Shown: positions 53,938-63,068 of the stretch, one piece after another
Position numbering within the stretch: position 1 is the first letter of the stretch
Layout of the letters: each line of letters starts with the position of its first letter
NCBI RefSeq assembly: GCF_032595075.1
Contig: NZ_CP118735.1
Span: 958,001-1,022,000, forward strand
Length of the DNA stretch: 64,000 bases
Source of the DNA: Streptococcus sp. 29887
Lineage (GTDB): Bacteria; Bacillota; Bacilli; Lactobacillales; Streptococcaceae
Direction: 5' to 3'
Position numbers and translations under genes: made by a program
The notes under the pieces: model-generated
Told to the model about the DNA's origin: nothing
Databases searched by the model: none
The model's input: the letters and a program-made list of their open reading frames with translations, nothing else

Positions 53938-54497
53938 CGATGGCTAGCAGTTCGTGCAACCTTACTGCTGGCATATTTAAATTGGATGGAGTTCTTCTTG
54001 AGAAAGTCTTCAAAGAGAATTTTGCCTTGGTGGGCATCAGTCACTTCAACTTCCAGTTCGTAATCCACTTGCCCGGCATATTCATTTTCATCTAGGGCCA
54101 TAAGTCCGATGGAGGTTTCTTTTTCATGACGTTTGGTAGTCAGGCTCCCCCAGACAGCCAGTTTGTCAATCGGAACATCTGTTGCTGAGATGATGTCGGC
54201 AATGTGGCCAGCAGGCAGTTGGAAGTTTTCTATTAGCTGAAGAGCAGTCTGGATGTCTAGAACTTGATTGTACTCTTGATTGCCAATTTCCTGGGGAATT
54301 TTTAGGGTCAGCTCTGCTATTTCCTTAAAAGTCCGTATACGGAGTGAAAAACGGTGGTTCTTCATATCTAAATCAGGAGTGTCAATATAGTGGTTGGTTT
54401 GAAGAACAGGGCTTACGTCTGAAAAATCAGAGAGAAGGCGTAGGTACTCGGATTTGGTTAATAAGGTTTTATACTCAATTTCAAGGTGGTTTTTCAT
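53922..54497 (-). CDS. CYTH-domain phosphohydrolase
   Basis: A 191-residue triphosphate-tunnel enzyme. The ExExK signature is at the N-terminus (HLEIEYKTLL), followed by alternating charged strands such as HRFSLRIRTFKEIAELTLK and EYAGQVDYELEVEV. Substrates of this family are inorganic triphosphate, thiamine triphosphate or similar; none is shown. It is divergent from relQ, a common arrangement in firmicutes. AAAGGG precedes the ATG. Confidence 0.9.
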   Translation of the reverse strand: MKNHLEIEYKTLLTKSEYLRLLSDFSDVSPVLQTNHYIDTPDLDMKNHRFSLRIRTFKEIAELTLKIPQEIGNQEYNQVLDIQTALQLIENFQLPAGHIADIISATDVPIDKLAVWGSLTTKRHEKETSIGLMALDENEYAGQVDYELEVEVTDAHQGKILFEDFLKKNSIQFKYASSKVARTASHRKSVQ

Positions 54498-54582
54498 GCA
54501 GTAAACCCTTTCATATGTTATAATAGAATAGTCTTTGTGTTATTCTAATACAATTTAAAAATTTTGACAAGAAAGGGGCAGT

Positions 54583-55254
54583 ATGGACTTTAACTGGGAA
54601 GAATTTTTAGACCCCTATATCCAGACAGTAGGTGAGTTGAAGATCAAACTGCGTGGTATTCGCAAGCAGTACCGGAAAGCCAATCGACACTCTCCTATAG
54701 AGTTCGTGACTGGACGGGTAAAGCCTATTGAATCCATCAAAGAGAAAATGGCCCTGCGACACATTAAGTTGGAAAATCTTGCTCAAGATATGCAGGATAT
54801 TGCTGGACTTCGGATTATGGTCCAATTTGTGGATGATATTGAGGAAGTTTTGGCGATTTTACGCAAGCGCAAGGATATGCAAATTGTTCACGAAAGGGAT
54901 TATATCAACTATATGAAGGCTTCGGGTTATCGTTCCTATCATGTGGTGATTGAGTACCCAGTGGACACTATAAATGGCAATGAAACGGTATTGGCAGAAA
55001 TCCAAATCCGTACCCTGTCCATGAATTTCTGGGCAACCATTGAGCATTCCCTCAACTATAAATATAAGGGGAATTTTCCTGAAGAAATCAAGAAGCGCTT
55101 GGAAGTGACAGCAAAGATTGCCTATGAATTAGATGAGGAGATGCGAAAAATCCGTAACGACATTCAGGAGGCCCAGGCCTTATTCGATCCTGCACATAGG
55201 AAGCTGAATGACGGTGTCGGAAATAGTGATGATACAGATGAAGAATACAGGTAG
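54583..55254 (+). CDS. relQ: small alarmone synthetase RelQ
   Basis: A 223-residue (p)ppGpp synthetase with no hydrolase domain. The synthetase core has [37 protein letters not shown] IAGLRIMVQ and [16 protein letters not shown], and the C-terminal ExxQIRT region ([19 protein letters not shown]). Length separates it from RelA/Spo. It opens the relQ-nadK-rluD-pta cluster; AAAGGGGC precedes the ATG. Confidence 0.93.
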   Translation: MDFNWEEFLDPYIQTVGELKIKLRGIRKQYRKANRHSPIEFVTGRVKPIESIKEKMALRHIKLENLAQDMQDIAGLRIMVQFVDDIEEVLAILRKRKDMQIVHERDYINYMKASGYRSYHVVIEYPVDTINGNETVLAEIQIRTLSMNFWATIEHSLNYKYKGNFPEEIKKRLEVTAKIAYELDEEMRKIRNDIQEAQALFDPAHRKLNDGVGNSDDTDEEYR

Positions 55255-56056
55255 AAAAAAAATCGCTCTGCTCGCTAGCCGAAATCCAAAGAGTGAGGCA
55301 GTTTCCAAAGAACTTTGGACAAAATTGAAAGAAGCAAATTTCATACTGACACCTAAAAATCCTGATATTGTGATTTCAATCGGTGGTGATGGTATGCTCC
55401 TGTCGGCCTTTCATAAGTATGAAAAGTTGATTGACCGTGTGCGTTTTGTCGGTATTCATACAGGCCATCTAGGATTTTATACGGATTATCGTGACTTTGA
55501 GGTGGAGAAACTGATTGAGAACCTCAAGCTTGATACAGGTGCCAAGGTATCCTATCCCATTTTAAATGTTAAAGTCAAGTTGGCAGATGGTCGCGTAGTG
55601 GAGGCGCGTGCTCTGAATGAGGCGACTATCAAGCGTTTATCCAAAACCATGGTGGCGGATGTCATTATCAACAATGTACCGTTTGAACGCTTTAGGGGAG
55701 ATGGCATCTCAGTATCTACTCCAACAGGTTCGACGGCCTACAATAAATCCTTAGGTGGTGCTGTTTTGCATCCGACCATTGAGGCCCTGCAGATTGCAGA
55801 AGTAGCCAGTCTAAATAACCGCGTTTATCGGACCTTGGGTTCTTCTATTGTGGTTCCCAAAAAAGACAAGATAGTCATTGAGCCCAAACATAGTGACCGC
55901 TATTCTATTGCCGTTGATAACAAGACCTATGTTTATGATAATATCGAAAAGATAGAGTACCAGATTGACCAGCATAAAATTCATTTTCTTGCTACACCAA
56001 GTCACACCAGTTTTTGGAATCGGGTCAAAGATGCTTTTATCGGAGAGGTGGAGTAA
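55238..56056 (+). CDS. nadK: NAD kinase
   Basis: A 272-residue kinase producing NADP+ from NAD+. The GGDG motif is in [17 protein letters not shown] and the other conserved blocks are [13 protein letters not shown] and [17 protein letters not shown] chose the ATG at 55238 inside the end of relQ because it matches the conserved N-terminus; ATG at 55229 is also possible. Overlaps relQ by 17 bp. Confidence 0.94.
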   Translation: MKNTGRKKIALLASRNPKSEAVSKELWTKLKEANFILTPKNPDIVISIGGDGMLLSAFHKYEKLIDRVRFVGIHTGHLGFYTDYRDFEVEKLIENLKLDTGAKVSYPILNVKVKLADGRVVEARALNEATIKRLSKTMVADVIINNVPFERFRGDGISVSTPTGSTAYNKSLGGAVLHPTIEALQIAEVASLNNRVYRTLGSSIVVPKKDKIVIEPKHSDRYSIAVDNKTYVYDNIEKIEYQIDQHKIHFLATPSHTSFWNRVKDAFIGEVE

Positions 56057-56949
56057 TGCGGTTTGAATTTATAGCTGACCAGCATACCAAGATTAAAACC
56101 TTTCTGAAGAAACACGGTGTTTCCAAGGGCTTGTTGGCAAAAATCAAGTATACAGGTGGCAATATTTGGGTCAATGATATGGAACGCAATGCAACTTACT
56201 TGCTTGATATTGGAGATAGGGTTACAATTGACATACCAGCTGAGGAGGATTTGACCGGAAGTTTGAAACCGATTTCTTTTCCGCTGGATATTATCTATGA
56301 AGATGACCACTTTCTTGCTATCAATAAGCCAGTTGGATATGCTTCGATACCTTCAGCACTCCATTCTTCTACCATTGCCAATTTTGTCAAGGGCTATCTG
56401 GTCGATCAGGCTTATGAAAACAAACAGGTTCATATTGTCACACGCCTGGATAGGGATACTTCGGGGGTCATGCTCTTTGCCAAGCATGGCTATGCCCATG
56501 CTCGACTGGACAAGCAGTTGCAGGCCAAGCTCATTCACAAACGCTATTATGCTCTGGTTAAGGGAGAGGGTGTTTTGGAAGCTGAGGGGGATATCATTGC
56601 TCCAATTGGTCGTCCAGAAGATAGTATTATCACACGCTGTGTGACCAAGACGGGTAAATATGCCCATACTTCCTATCGACTTGTTCAATCTTGGGGAGAT
56701 ATTCATTTGGTTGATATTCAACTCCATACTGGTCGAACCCACCAGATTCGTGTCCATTTTTCACATATTGGTTTTCCTTTATTGGGAGATGATATGTATG
56801 GTGGCAGTTTAGAATGTGGTATTCAACGTCAGGCCTTGCATTGTCACAACTTGGCCTTTGACAATCCTTTCTCAGCCCAAAGGATTGACTTGGAAGCAGG
56901 TCTTCCAGACGATTTTCAGGCTGTTATCAAAATGTTAACTAATAAATAA
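56056..56949 (+). CDS. RluD-like 23S rRNA pseudouridine synthase
   Basis: A 297-residue pseudouridine synthase. The N-terminal part resembles an S4-type RNA-binding fold (GVSKGLLAKIKYTGGNIWVN); the catalytic Asp is in IVTRLDRDTSGVMLFAKH, and VDIQLHTGRTHQIRVHFSHI ends the core. Whether it is RluD, RluC or another RluA-family enzyme is not certain. It starts on the nadK stop codon (TAATG). Confidence 0.92.
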   Translation: MRFEFIADQHTKIKTFLKKHGVSKGLLAKIKYTGGNIWVNDMERNATYLLDIGDRVTIDIPAEEDLTGSLKPISFPLDIIYEDDHFLAINKPVGYASIPSALHSSTIANFVKGYLVDQAYENKQVHIVTRLDRDTSGVMLFAKHGYAHARLDKQLQAKLIHKRYYALVKGEGVLEAEGDIIAPIGRPEDSIITRCVTKTGKYAHTSYRLVQSWGDIHLVDIQLHTGRTHQIRVHFSHIGFPLLGDDMYGGSLECGIQRQALHCHNLAFDNPFSAQRIDLEAGLPDDFQAVIKMLTNK

Positions 56950-56968
56950 AATTTTAAGGAGAATTTAG

Positions 56969-57955
56969 ATGGAAATTCGGAATTTATTTGGTGAAATGAA
57001 GCAAAAAATCGTAGGTAAAAAACTACGTATCGTTTTCCCAGAAGGTACAGATGAGCGTGTCGTGCGTGCAGCAGCTCGTTTGAAATTTGAAGGCTTGGTG
57101 GAGCCAATTATCCTAGGTGTACCTGAAGCTGTCCATACTTTGTTGACAGACTTTGGTTTCTCAAACCCTGGTATCACAGTTATTGACCCTAATAACTACG
57201 GAAACTTTGATGCCATGAAACATGAATTTGTTACTCTTCGTAAAGGCAAGGTTGATGAAGCACAAGCTGATGAAATTTTGCGTGATGTCAACTACTTTGG
57301 TGTTATGTTGGTGCAAATGGGATTAGCAGAAGGTATGGTGTCAGGTGCTATCCACTCAACAGCAGATACTGTACGTCCTGCCCTTCAAATTATTAAAACT
57401 AAGCCAGGTGTTAAGCGTACTTCGGGTGTCTTCTTGATGGTTAAAGACCAGCACAAGTTTGTCTTTGGTGACTGTGCAATCAACATTGAACCAGATGCAG
57501 AAACCTTGGCAGAGATTGCAATCCAATCAGCAGAAACTGCTAAAACATTTGGTATCGATCCGAAAGTAGCAATGATTTCATATTCTACAAAAGGTTCAGG
57601 TTCAGGTCCACGTGTTGATAAGGTTGTAGAAGCAACTCGCCTGGCTCAAGAACTTCGCCCAGACCTTTTGATTGACGGAGAACTGCAGATGGATGCTGCC
57701 TTGGTTCCTGATACAGCTCGTTTGAAAGCGCCTGGAAGTCCAGTAGCAGGTCAAGCCAATGTCTTTGTCTTCCCAGCTATTGAAGCAGGCAACATTACTT
57801 ACAAAGTAGTTGAGCGTCTTGGTGGTTACGAAGCGGTAGGTCCGGTCTTGCAAGGTTTGAATAAGCCTGTGAACGATCTTTCACGTGGATGCAGTTCAGA
57901 AGATGTTTACAAGCTTGGTATCATCACAGCTGCACAAGCAATTGCTGCTGAATAA
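56969..57955 (+). CDS. pta: phosphate acetyltransferase
   Basis: A 328-residue enzyme interconverting acetyl-CoA and acetyl phosphate; with acetate kinase it gives ATP in mixed-acid fermentation. The family blocks FPEGTDERVVRAAARLKFEG, VSGAIHSTADTVRPALQII and YSTKGSGSGPRVDKV are all present. Length is typical. AAGGAGAAT precedes the ATG. The ABC exporter genes start 4 bp after its stop but are functionally unrelated. Confidence 0.95.
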   Translation: MEIRNLFGEMKQKIVGKKLRIVFPEGTDERVVRAAARLKFEGLVEPIILGVPEAVHTLLTDFGFSNPGITVIDPNNYGNFDAMKHEFVTLRKGKVDEAQADEILRDVNYFGVMLVQMGLAEGMVSGAIHSTADTVRPALQIIKTKPGVKRTSGVFLMVKDQHKFVFGDCAINIEPDAETLAEIAIQSAETAKTFGIDPKVAMISYSTKGSGSGPRVDKVVEATRLAQELRPDLLIDGELQMDAALVPDTARLKAPGSPVAGQANVFVFPAIEAGNITYKVVERLGGYEAVGPVLQGLNKPVNDLSRGCSSEDVYKLGIITAAQAIAAE

Positions 57956-57959
57956 ACGG

Positions 57960-59696
57960 ATGAAAAGATTTTTTAGATATTTTAAACCCTATCAGAAGGA
58001 AGCGATTCTAGGTCCGGTTTTTAAACTATTAGAAGCTAGTTTTGAGCTCCTAGTCCCTTTAATTATCGCTTTCATTGTTGATACAATCATTCCAAATGGC
58101 AATCAGGGGGACCTGGTTGCCATGCTTTTATTATTGGTTGGTCTAGCTTGTGTCGGTATTTTCGTTTCACTCACTGCCCAGTATTTCTCAGCTAAGGCAG
58201 CGGTTGGAGTGACAAAAGCTTTGACCAATGACTTGTACCAGAAGGTTCTTTCGCTCCCAAAATCTAGTCGGGATATTCTGTCGTCTTCAAGTCTATTGAC
58301 CAGACTGACCAGTGATACCTTGCAAATTCAGACAGGAATCAATACATTTTTACGCTTATTTTTACGGGCGCCGATTGTTGTATTTGGTTCGCTGATGATG
58401 GCCTTCTACATTAGTCCAAGTTTGTCTGTCTATTTTCTAGGAATGATTATCCTCTTACTTATCATAGTGACAGGAATTTCCATTATTACTAGCCGCATGT
58501 ATCAATCCATCCGCAAGGATGTAGATAGTTTGGTAGGGCAGGTAGGAGAAACGGTTATGGGTTGGAGGGTTATTCGTGCATTCGGACAAAAAGCGCGTGA
58601 AATCAAGACTTTCCAGGGCATCAACCGGACATACAAGAAACACCAGTTGCAGGCTGGTTTTGGGTCTAGCCTCCTATCTCCCCTGACTTTTCTTGTTGTT
58701 AATACCACCTTGCTCATTCTCATCTGGCAGGGAAATGGTGCAGTTTCACAAAACTTACTTGAACAAGGGATGTTGGTTGCCCTCATCAACTATCTTTTGC
58801 AAATTCTGGTTGAGCTGGTTAAGATGATTATGGTTGTTTCTACCCTTAATCAGACCTATATTTCAGCCCAGCGTATCCAAGAGGTTTTTGAACAAGAATC
58901 TGAGGATGTGGAAGCTGATTTGCCTGTGATTAATAGTAGGGACCAGGAATTGGTTTTCTCAGTTCATGATCTTACATTTGCTTACCCAAAATCAGCTGAA
59001 GAATCCTTGGTTAACATAAACTTCCAACTGCGCAAGGGGCAGTTTATGGGGATTATCGGCGGTACAGGTTCAGGTAAATCTACCCTAGTAGATTTACTAC
59101 AGGCTCTCTATGCCATGCCGACCAAGCAACTTTCTCTTTATATTGATGGGAAAAGTCCTCGGAATTTGAAAACTTGGCGGCAACAAATAGCGATAGTTCC
59201 TCAAGAGGCACAACTCTTCGCCGGAACTGTTCGTTCCAATCTCTCATTGGGATTAGACACTGTGGCGGATAGCGACTTGTGGTCTGCATTGGAAATTGCA
59301 CAGGCTAAATCTTTCGTTGAGGAAAAAGGTGGTCTGGATAGTTCTGTAGAAGCCTTTGGGAAGAATTTTTCTGGCGGACAAAGACAACGCTTGACCATTG
59401 CGCGTGCTATTTTACAGAAGGCTCCAATATTGATTTTGGACGATGCAACATCCGCTCTGGATTATTTGACGGAAAGCCGCTTATTGGCAGCAATTCGTCA
59501 AGAATTTCCGGAACAGACCTTGATTATGGTGTCACAAAGAACCAATAGTTTGCGTAGGGCAGATCAGATTTTAGTTTTGGATCAAGGTCACCAAGTTGGA
59601 CTTGGTCGCCATGAAGATTTGCTGAGAAGCTCTGCTATTTACCAAGAAATCGACCAATCTCAACATAAGGAGGAGGACAGCCATGAAACAATCTAG
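57960..59696 (+). CDS. ABC exporter subunit with degenerate ATPase site
   Basis: A 578-residue half-transporter: six membrane helices then an ATPase domain. Walker A is GGTGSGKST and the signature FSGGQRQRLTIARA. After Walker B the catalytic residue is Asp, not Glu (LILDDATSALD), and the switch position is Gln in VSQRTNSLRRAD. These two changes mark the degenerate half of heterodimeric exporters such as BmrCD or TM287/288. It overlaps the next gene by 14 bp. No good ribosome-binding site is seen. Confidence 0.9.
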   Translation: MKRFFRYFKPYQKEAILGPVFKLLEASFELLVPLIIAFIVDTIIPNGNQGDLVAMLLLLVGLACVGIFVSLTAQYFSAKAAVGVTKALTNDLYQKVLSLPKSSRDILSSSSLLTRLTSDTLQIQTGINTFLRLFLRAPIVVFGSLMMAFYISPSLSVYFLGMIILLLIIVTGISIITSRMYQSIRKDVDSLVGQVGETVMGWRVIRAFGQKAREIKTFQGINRTYKKHQLQAGFGSSLLSPLTFLVVNTTLLILIWQGNGAVSQNLLEQGMLVALINYLLQILVELVKMIMVVSTLNQTYISAQRIQEVFEQESEDVEADLPVINSRDQELVFSVHDLTFAYPKSAEESLVNINFQLRKGQFMGIIGGTGSGKSTLVDLLQALYAMPTKQLSLYIDGKSPRNLKTWRQQIAIVPQEAQLFAGTVRSNLSLGLDTVADSDLWSALEIAQAKSFVEEKGGLDSSVEAFGKNFSGGQRQRLTIARAILQKAPILILDDATSALDYLTESRLLAAIRQEFPEQTLIMVSQRTNSLRRADQILVLDQGHQVGLGRHEDLLRSSAIYQEIDQSQHKEEDSHETI

Positions 59697-61413
59697 TTTT
59701 AAGCAACTGATTCGATTGGTTTTAAAGCAGCCTCTTAGAATGTCCTTGTTGCTGATCGGAACAGTAGCTCAGGTCTTGTTAACTGTCTATCTACCAATAT
59801 TGATTGGTCAAGCTGTTGATGCGGTGTTACTAGCAGATAGGCAGATTTTGCTTGTCTTACTGGGGGAAATGGGTCTTGTTATCGTGCTCAATACCTTGGT
59901 GCAATCCTATCTCCCCCTTGAAACCAATCGTTTGGTCTATGGTATGGTTGCAGATTTGCGTGAGCAGGTCTATATTAAGTTGCATCAGCTGCCCTTATCT
60001 TATTTAGACCGTCAGTCTGTTGGTGACTTGGTCGCTCGTTTTGCAAGTGATAGTGAGCAGTTGACCAATGGCTTGCTAATGATTTTTAACCAATTTTTCC
60101 TTGGTCTGTTAACCATATTCCTAACCATTTTTACAATGGCTAGGCTAGATATGACCATGATGCTGGTCGTCGTAGCCTTGACCCCGCTTTCGCTGATTAT
60201 AGCACGCTATATCGCCAAGAAGTCCTATGGTTATTATAGAAAGCAAACTCAGGCGCGAGGTCAACAGTCCCAGTTGCTTGAGGAATCCATCAGCCAGTTG
60301 ACCTTGGTTCAGTCTTTCAATGCCCAGGAGCAATTTACAGAACATTTTCAAGCAGTTAATGAACAATATGCGACCTATTCTCAAAAAGCGATTTTCGCCT
60401 CTTCAACGGTCAATCCAAGTACCCGCTTTGTCAATGCACTCATCTATGCCTTGCTAGCTGGTCTGGGTGCTATGAGGATTATGGCTGGTCATTTTACCGT
60501 TGGCTCGCTGACAACTTTTCTCAATTATGCTAGTCAGTACAGTAAGCCCTTTAATGAAATTTCTTCGGTCCTTTCGGAATTGCAGAGCGCTTTAGCTTGT
60601 GCAGACAGGCTGTTTGTTATCTTGGATCAAGCTAGTATTGACGATCAGGCAGAGCGGAAAATCGATTCAGAGGAGTTAAAGGGAGCTATTTCCTTTGAAA
60701 ATGTGTCTTTCGCTTATAGAGATGACCAATCTTTGATAGAAGCTTTAAATATTGAAGTTAAATCCGGCCAGAAAATTGCTATTGTTGGACCAACAGGAGC
60801 AGGTAAATCAACCATGATTAACCTACTTATGCGCTTCTATGATGTGACGGCTGGTCAGATTGTTTTGGACGGTGTTCCGATTAGCCAGTATAGCCGAGAG
60901 GACCTTCGCAGACAGATTGGCATGGTTTTACAGGAGACTTGGATAAAATCTGGGACCATTCATGACAATATTGCCTATGGCTATCCCAATGCCACAAGGG
61001 AATTGGTCATTGAAGCGGCTAAGGCAGCCAATGCAGACTTCTTTATTCGCCAGTTGCCAGAAGGGTACGATACGGTATTGACAGACGGAGGTGCATCCTT
61101 ATCACAAGGCCAACGTCAGCTCTTGTCCATTGCGCGTGTTTTTGTTAAAATCCCTAAAATATTGATATTGGATGAGGCAACCTCCTCCATCGATACACGG
61201 ACGGAACTCTTGGTACAAGAAGCCTTTGGCAAGTTGATGGAAGGGCGGACCAGCTTCATCATTGCCCACCGATTGTCAACCATTCAGTCAGCTGACTTGA
61301 TTTTAGTTATGGTGGATGGAAAAATTGTTGAGCAAGGCAATCATGATGATTTAATGGCTAAAAAAGGTATCTATTACCAAATGCAAACAAGCCAGCAATT
61401 GGAGGAGGATTAG
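59683..61413 (+). CDS. ABC exporter subunit with canonical ATPase site
   Basis: A 576-residue half-transporter partner. Six helices, Walker A GPTGAGKST, signature LSQGQRQLLSIARV, Walker B then Glu (LILDEATSSIDTR) and switch His in IIAHRLSTIQSAD. The signature has SQGQ in place of SGGQ. With the previous subunit it forms a heterodimeric exporter, plausibly for drugs or lipids; cargo is unknown. GGAGGACAGCC precedes the ATG. Confidence 0.92.
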   Translation: MKQSSFKQLIRLVLKQPLRMSLLLIGTVAQVLLTVYLPILIGQAVDAVLLADRQILLVLLGEMGLVIVLNTLVQSYLPLETNRLVYGMVADLREQVYIKLHQLPLSYLDRQSVGDLVARFASDSEQLTNGLLMIFNQFFLGLLTIFLTIFTMARLDMTMMLVVVALTPLSLIIARYIAKKSYGYYRKQTQARGQQSQLLEESISQLTLVQSFNAQEQFTEHFQAVNEQYATYSQKAIFASSTVNPSTRFVNALIYALLAGLGAMRIMAGHFTVGSLTTFLNYASQYSKPFNEISSVLSELQSALACADRLFVILDQASIDDQAERKIDSEELKGAISFENVSFAYRDDQSLIEALNIEVKSGQKIAIVGPTGAGKSTMINLLMRFYDVTAGQIVLDGVPISQYSREDLRRQIGMVLQETWIKSGTIHDNIAYGYPNATRELVIEAAKAANADFFIRQLPEGYDTVLTDGGASLSQGQRQLLSIARVFVKIPKILILDEATSSIDTRTELLVQEAFGKLMEGRTSFIIAHRLSTIQSADLILVMVDGKIVEQGNHDDLMAKKGIYYQMQTSQQLEED

Positions 61414-61803
61414 ATGTTAGATAAACTGAAATTAAACTCTATTACAGTATTGGACGACTATTCGGTCGAGATGCTTGATAATCAACGAGTTATGTTAACA
61501 ACTACAGTGTCAGAGAGTTCTTTAAATCCATATGGAATGGCACATGGAGGCTATCTCTTTACACTTGCTGATTCGGTTGCAGGATTAACGATTGTGGCCC
61601 AAGGTTCATATGCAGTAACTCTGCAATCCAATATCCACTATCTGAAAGCGGCTAAACCTGGTGATGACCTATCTGTCATTGGAGCTTGTAGCCATGATGG
61701 TAACAGAACAAAGGTCGTTGAGGTAAAGATAGAAAATCAAGATGGTAAATTAATCGCCTCAGCAAGTTTTACCATGTTTGTGACTGGAAAGATAGAAAAA
61801 TAA
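61414..61803 (+). CDS. PaaI-type hotdog-fold thioesterase
   Basis: A 129-residue hotdog-fold protein with the PaaI signature NPYGMAHGGYLFTLADSVAG, then GSYAVTLQSNIHYLKAAKPG. It starts on the base after the exporter stop, with GGAGGA upstream. Substrate is probably an acyl-CoA of unknown type. A hairpin terminator (GGAGTTAGC/GCTAGCTCC, 61810-61834) follows. Confidence 0.9.
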   Translation: MLDKLKLNSITVLDDYSVEMLDNQRVMLTTTVSESSLNPYGMAHGGYLFTLADSVAGLTIVAQGSYAVTLQSNIHYLKAAKPGDDLSVIGACSHDGNRTKVVEVKIENQDGKLIASASFTMFVTGKIEK

Positions 61804-61809
61804 ATAGTT

Positions 61810-61834
61810 GGAGTTAGCAAAAGCTAGCTCCTTT
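61810..61834 (+). terminator. terminator before mutY
   Basis: GGAGTTAGC (61810-61818) pairs with GCTAGCTCC (61823-61831, one wobble), followed by TTTTCTTT. Confidence 0.75.
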
Positions 61835-61843
61835 TCTTTGTGT

Positions 61844-61849
61844 TATACT
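61844..61849 (+). promoter_or_regulatory. -10 box of mutY, leaderless start
   Basis: TATACT 6 bp before the ATG at 61856; preceded by TGT (an extended-10-like pattern at 61841-61843). No ribosome-binding site before the ATG. Confidence 0.55.
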
Positions 61850-61855
61850 AGATTT

Positions 61856-63007
61856 ATGTTAGATTTGAAAGAATATGGAATTGATATGTGGCCTGAAGAA
61901 AAGGCTCAAGCTTTTCGTAAGGCACTTTTGGATTGGTATGATGCCAATAAAAGAGATTTACCTTGGAGAAGAACCAGGGATCCGTATGCAATCTGGGTAT
62001 CCGAAATCATGCTCCAACAGACACGGGTGGATACTGTTATTCCTTACTACGAACGGTTTCTTCATCACTTGCCGACTATTGCTGATTTGGCTAAGGCTCC
62101 AGAGGAGGTCATTCTCAAACTATGGGAAGGTTTGGGGTATTATTCCCGTGTTCGCAATATGCAACAGGCAGCTCAACAAATGGTGGACGACTTTGCAGGG
62201 CAATTTCCGACCACGCATGCGGAAATTTCTAGTTTGAAAGGCATAGGTCCCTATACTGCTGGAGCCATTTCAAGTATTGCCTTTAACTTGCCAGAGCCAG
62301 CAGTGGATGGCAATGTTATGCGTGTTCTCAGTCGTCTATTTGAAGTGGATTACGACATTGGCTTGCCAGCTAATCGCAAGATTTTTCAAGCTGTGATGGA
62401 AATTTTGATAGACCCCGACAGACCCGGAGATTTCAACCAGGCTTTGATGGATTTGGGTTCTGATATAGAATCACCAGTCAACCCACGCCCCCAGGACAGT
62501 CCAGTCAAAGACTTTAGCGCGGCCTATTTAAACGGCACCATGGACAAGTACCCTATCAAAGCACCAAAGAAAAAGCCAGTTCCAGTTGCATATCAAGGTT
62601 TTATTATCCGCAATAAAGACAATCAATTTTTATTGGAAAAAAATAATGAAGCCGGGCTCTTATCGGGGTTTTGGTCCTTTCCGCTTTTGGAAAAAGGGGC
62701 AGTCGTTGACAAACAAGTTTCCCTCTTTGAAGTTGCAGAAGAAGTTGTACAACTAGATATTCGGCAGAGCTTTACAGAACATTATGGCATGGCTGTTGAT
62801 TGGCAGAAGCAAGAATTTGACACCGTTCAGCACATTTTCAGTCACCGCAAATGGCAGATAGAATTGGTCGAAGGAGTTGCAGAAACAACCAAACTTCTAG
62901 GAACCAAAGAATTAAAATGGGTTTCCGTAGAAGATTTTCCTATCTATCCCTTTGCCAAACCCCAGCAGAAGATGTGGGAAGCATATGTTAAAAAAATTGA
63001 GCAATAA
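61856..63007 (+). CDS. mutY: A/G-specific adenine glycosylase lacking the iron-sulfur cluster
   Basis: A 383-residue DNA glycosylase that removes adenine mispaired with 8-oxoguanine. The helix-hairpin-helix is SSLKGIGPYTAGAISSIAF, followed by AVDGNVMRVLSRLFEV with the catalytic Asp/Glu region and MLQQTRVDTVIPYYERF. A C-terminal MutT-like domain is present. The 4Fe-4S cysteines are absent: the region reads GSDIESPVNPRPQDSPVKDF, and I count no cysteine anywhere from the chosen start. ATG 61886 is an alternative start, but the earlier N-terminus looks conserved. Confidence 0.94.
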   Translation: MLDLKEYGIDMWPEEKAQAFRKALLDWYDANKRDLPWRRTRDPYAIWVSEIMLQQTRVDTVIPYYERFLHHLPTIADLAKAPEEVILKLWEGLGYYSRVRNMQQAAQQMVDDFAGQFPTTHAEISSLKGIGPYTAGAISSIAFNLPEPAVDGNVMRVLSRLFEVDYDIGLPANRKIFQAVMEILIDPDRPGDFNQALMDLGSDIESPVNPRPQDSPVKDFSAAYLNGTMDKYPIKAPKKKPVPVAYQGFIIRNKDNQFLLEKNNEAGLLSGFWSFPLLEKGAVVDKQVSLFEVAEEVVQLDIRQSFTEHYGMAVDWQKQEFDTVQHIFSHRKWQIELVEGVAETTKLLGTKELKWVSVEDFPIYPFAKPQQKMWEAYVKKIEQ

Positions 63008-63033
63008 AAAATAACATTCGAGCACATAATTGT

Positions 63034-63062
63034 TTGATAGCGTTTTCTAAAAGTGGTATACT
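63034..63062 (+). promoter_or_regulatory. strong promoter of the candidate RNA
   Basis: TTGATA (63034-63039), a 17-bp spacer and TATACT (63057-63062), with TGG before the -10 (extended). It points into a stretch without a gene. Confidence 0.75.
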
Positions 63063-63068
63063 ATTCTT

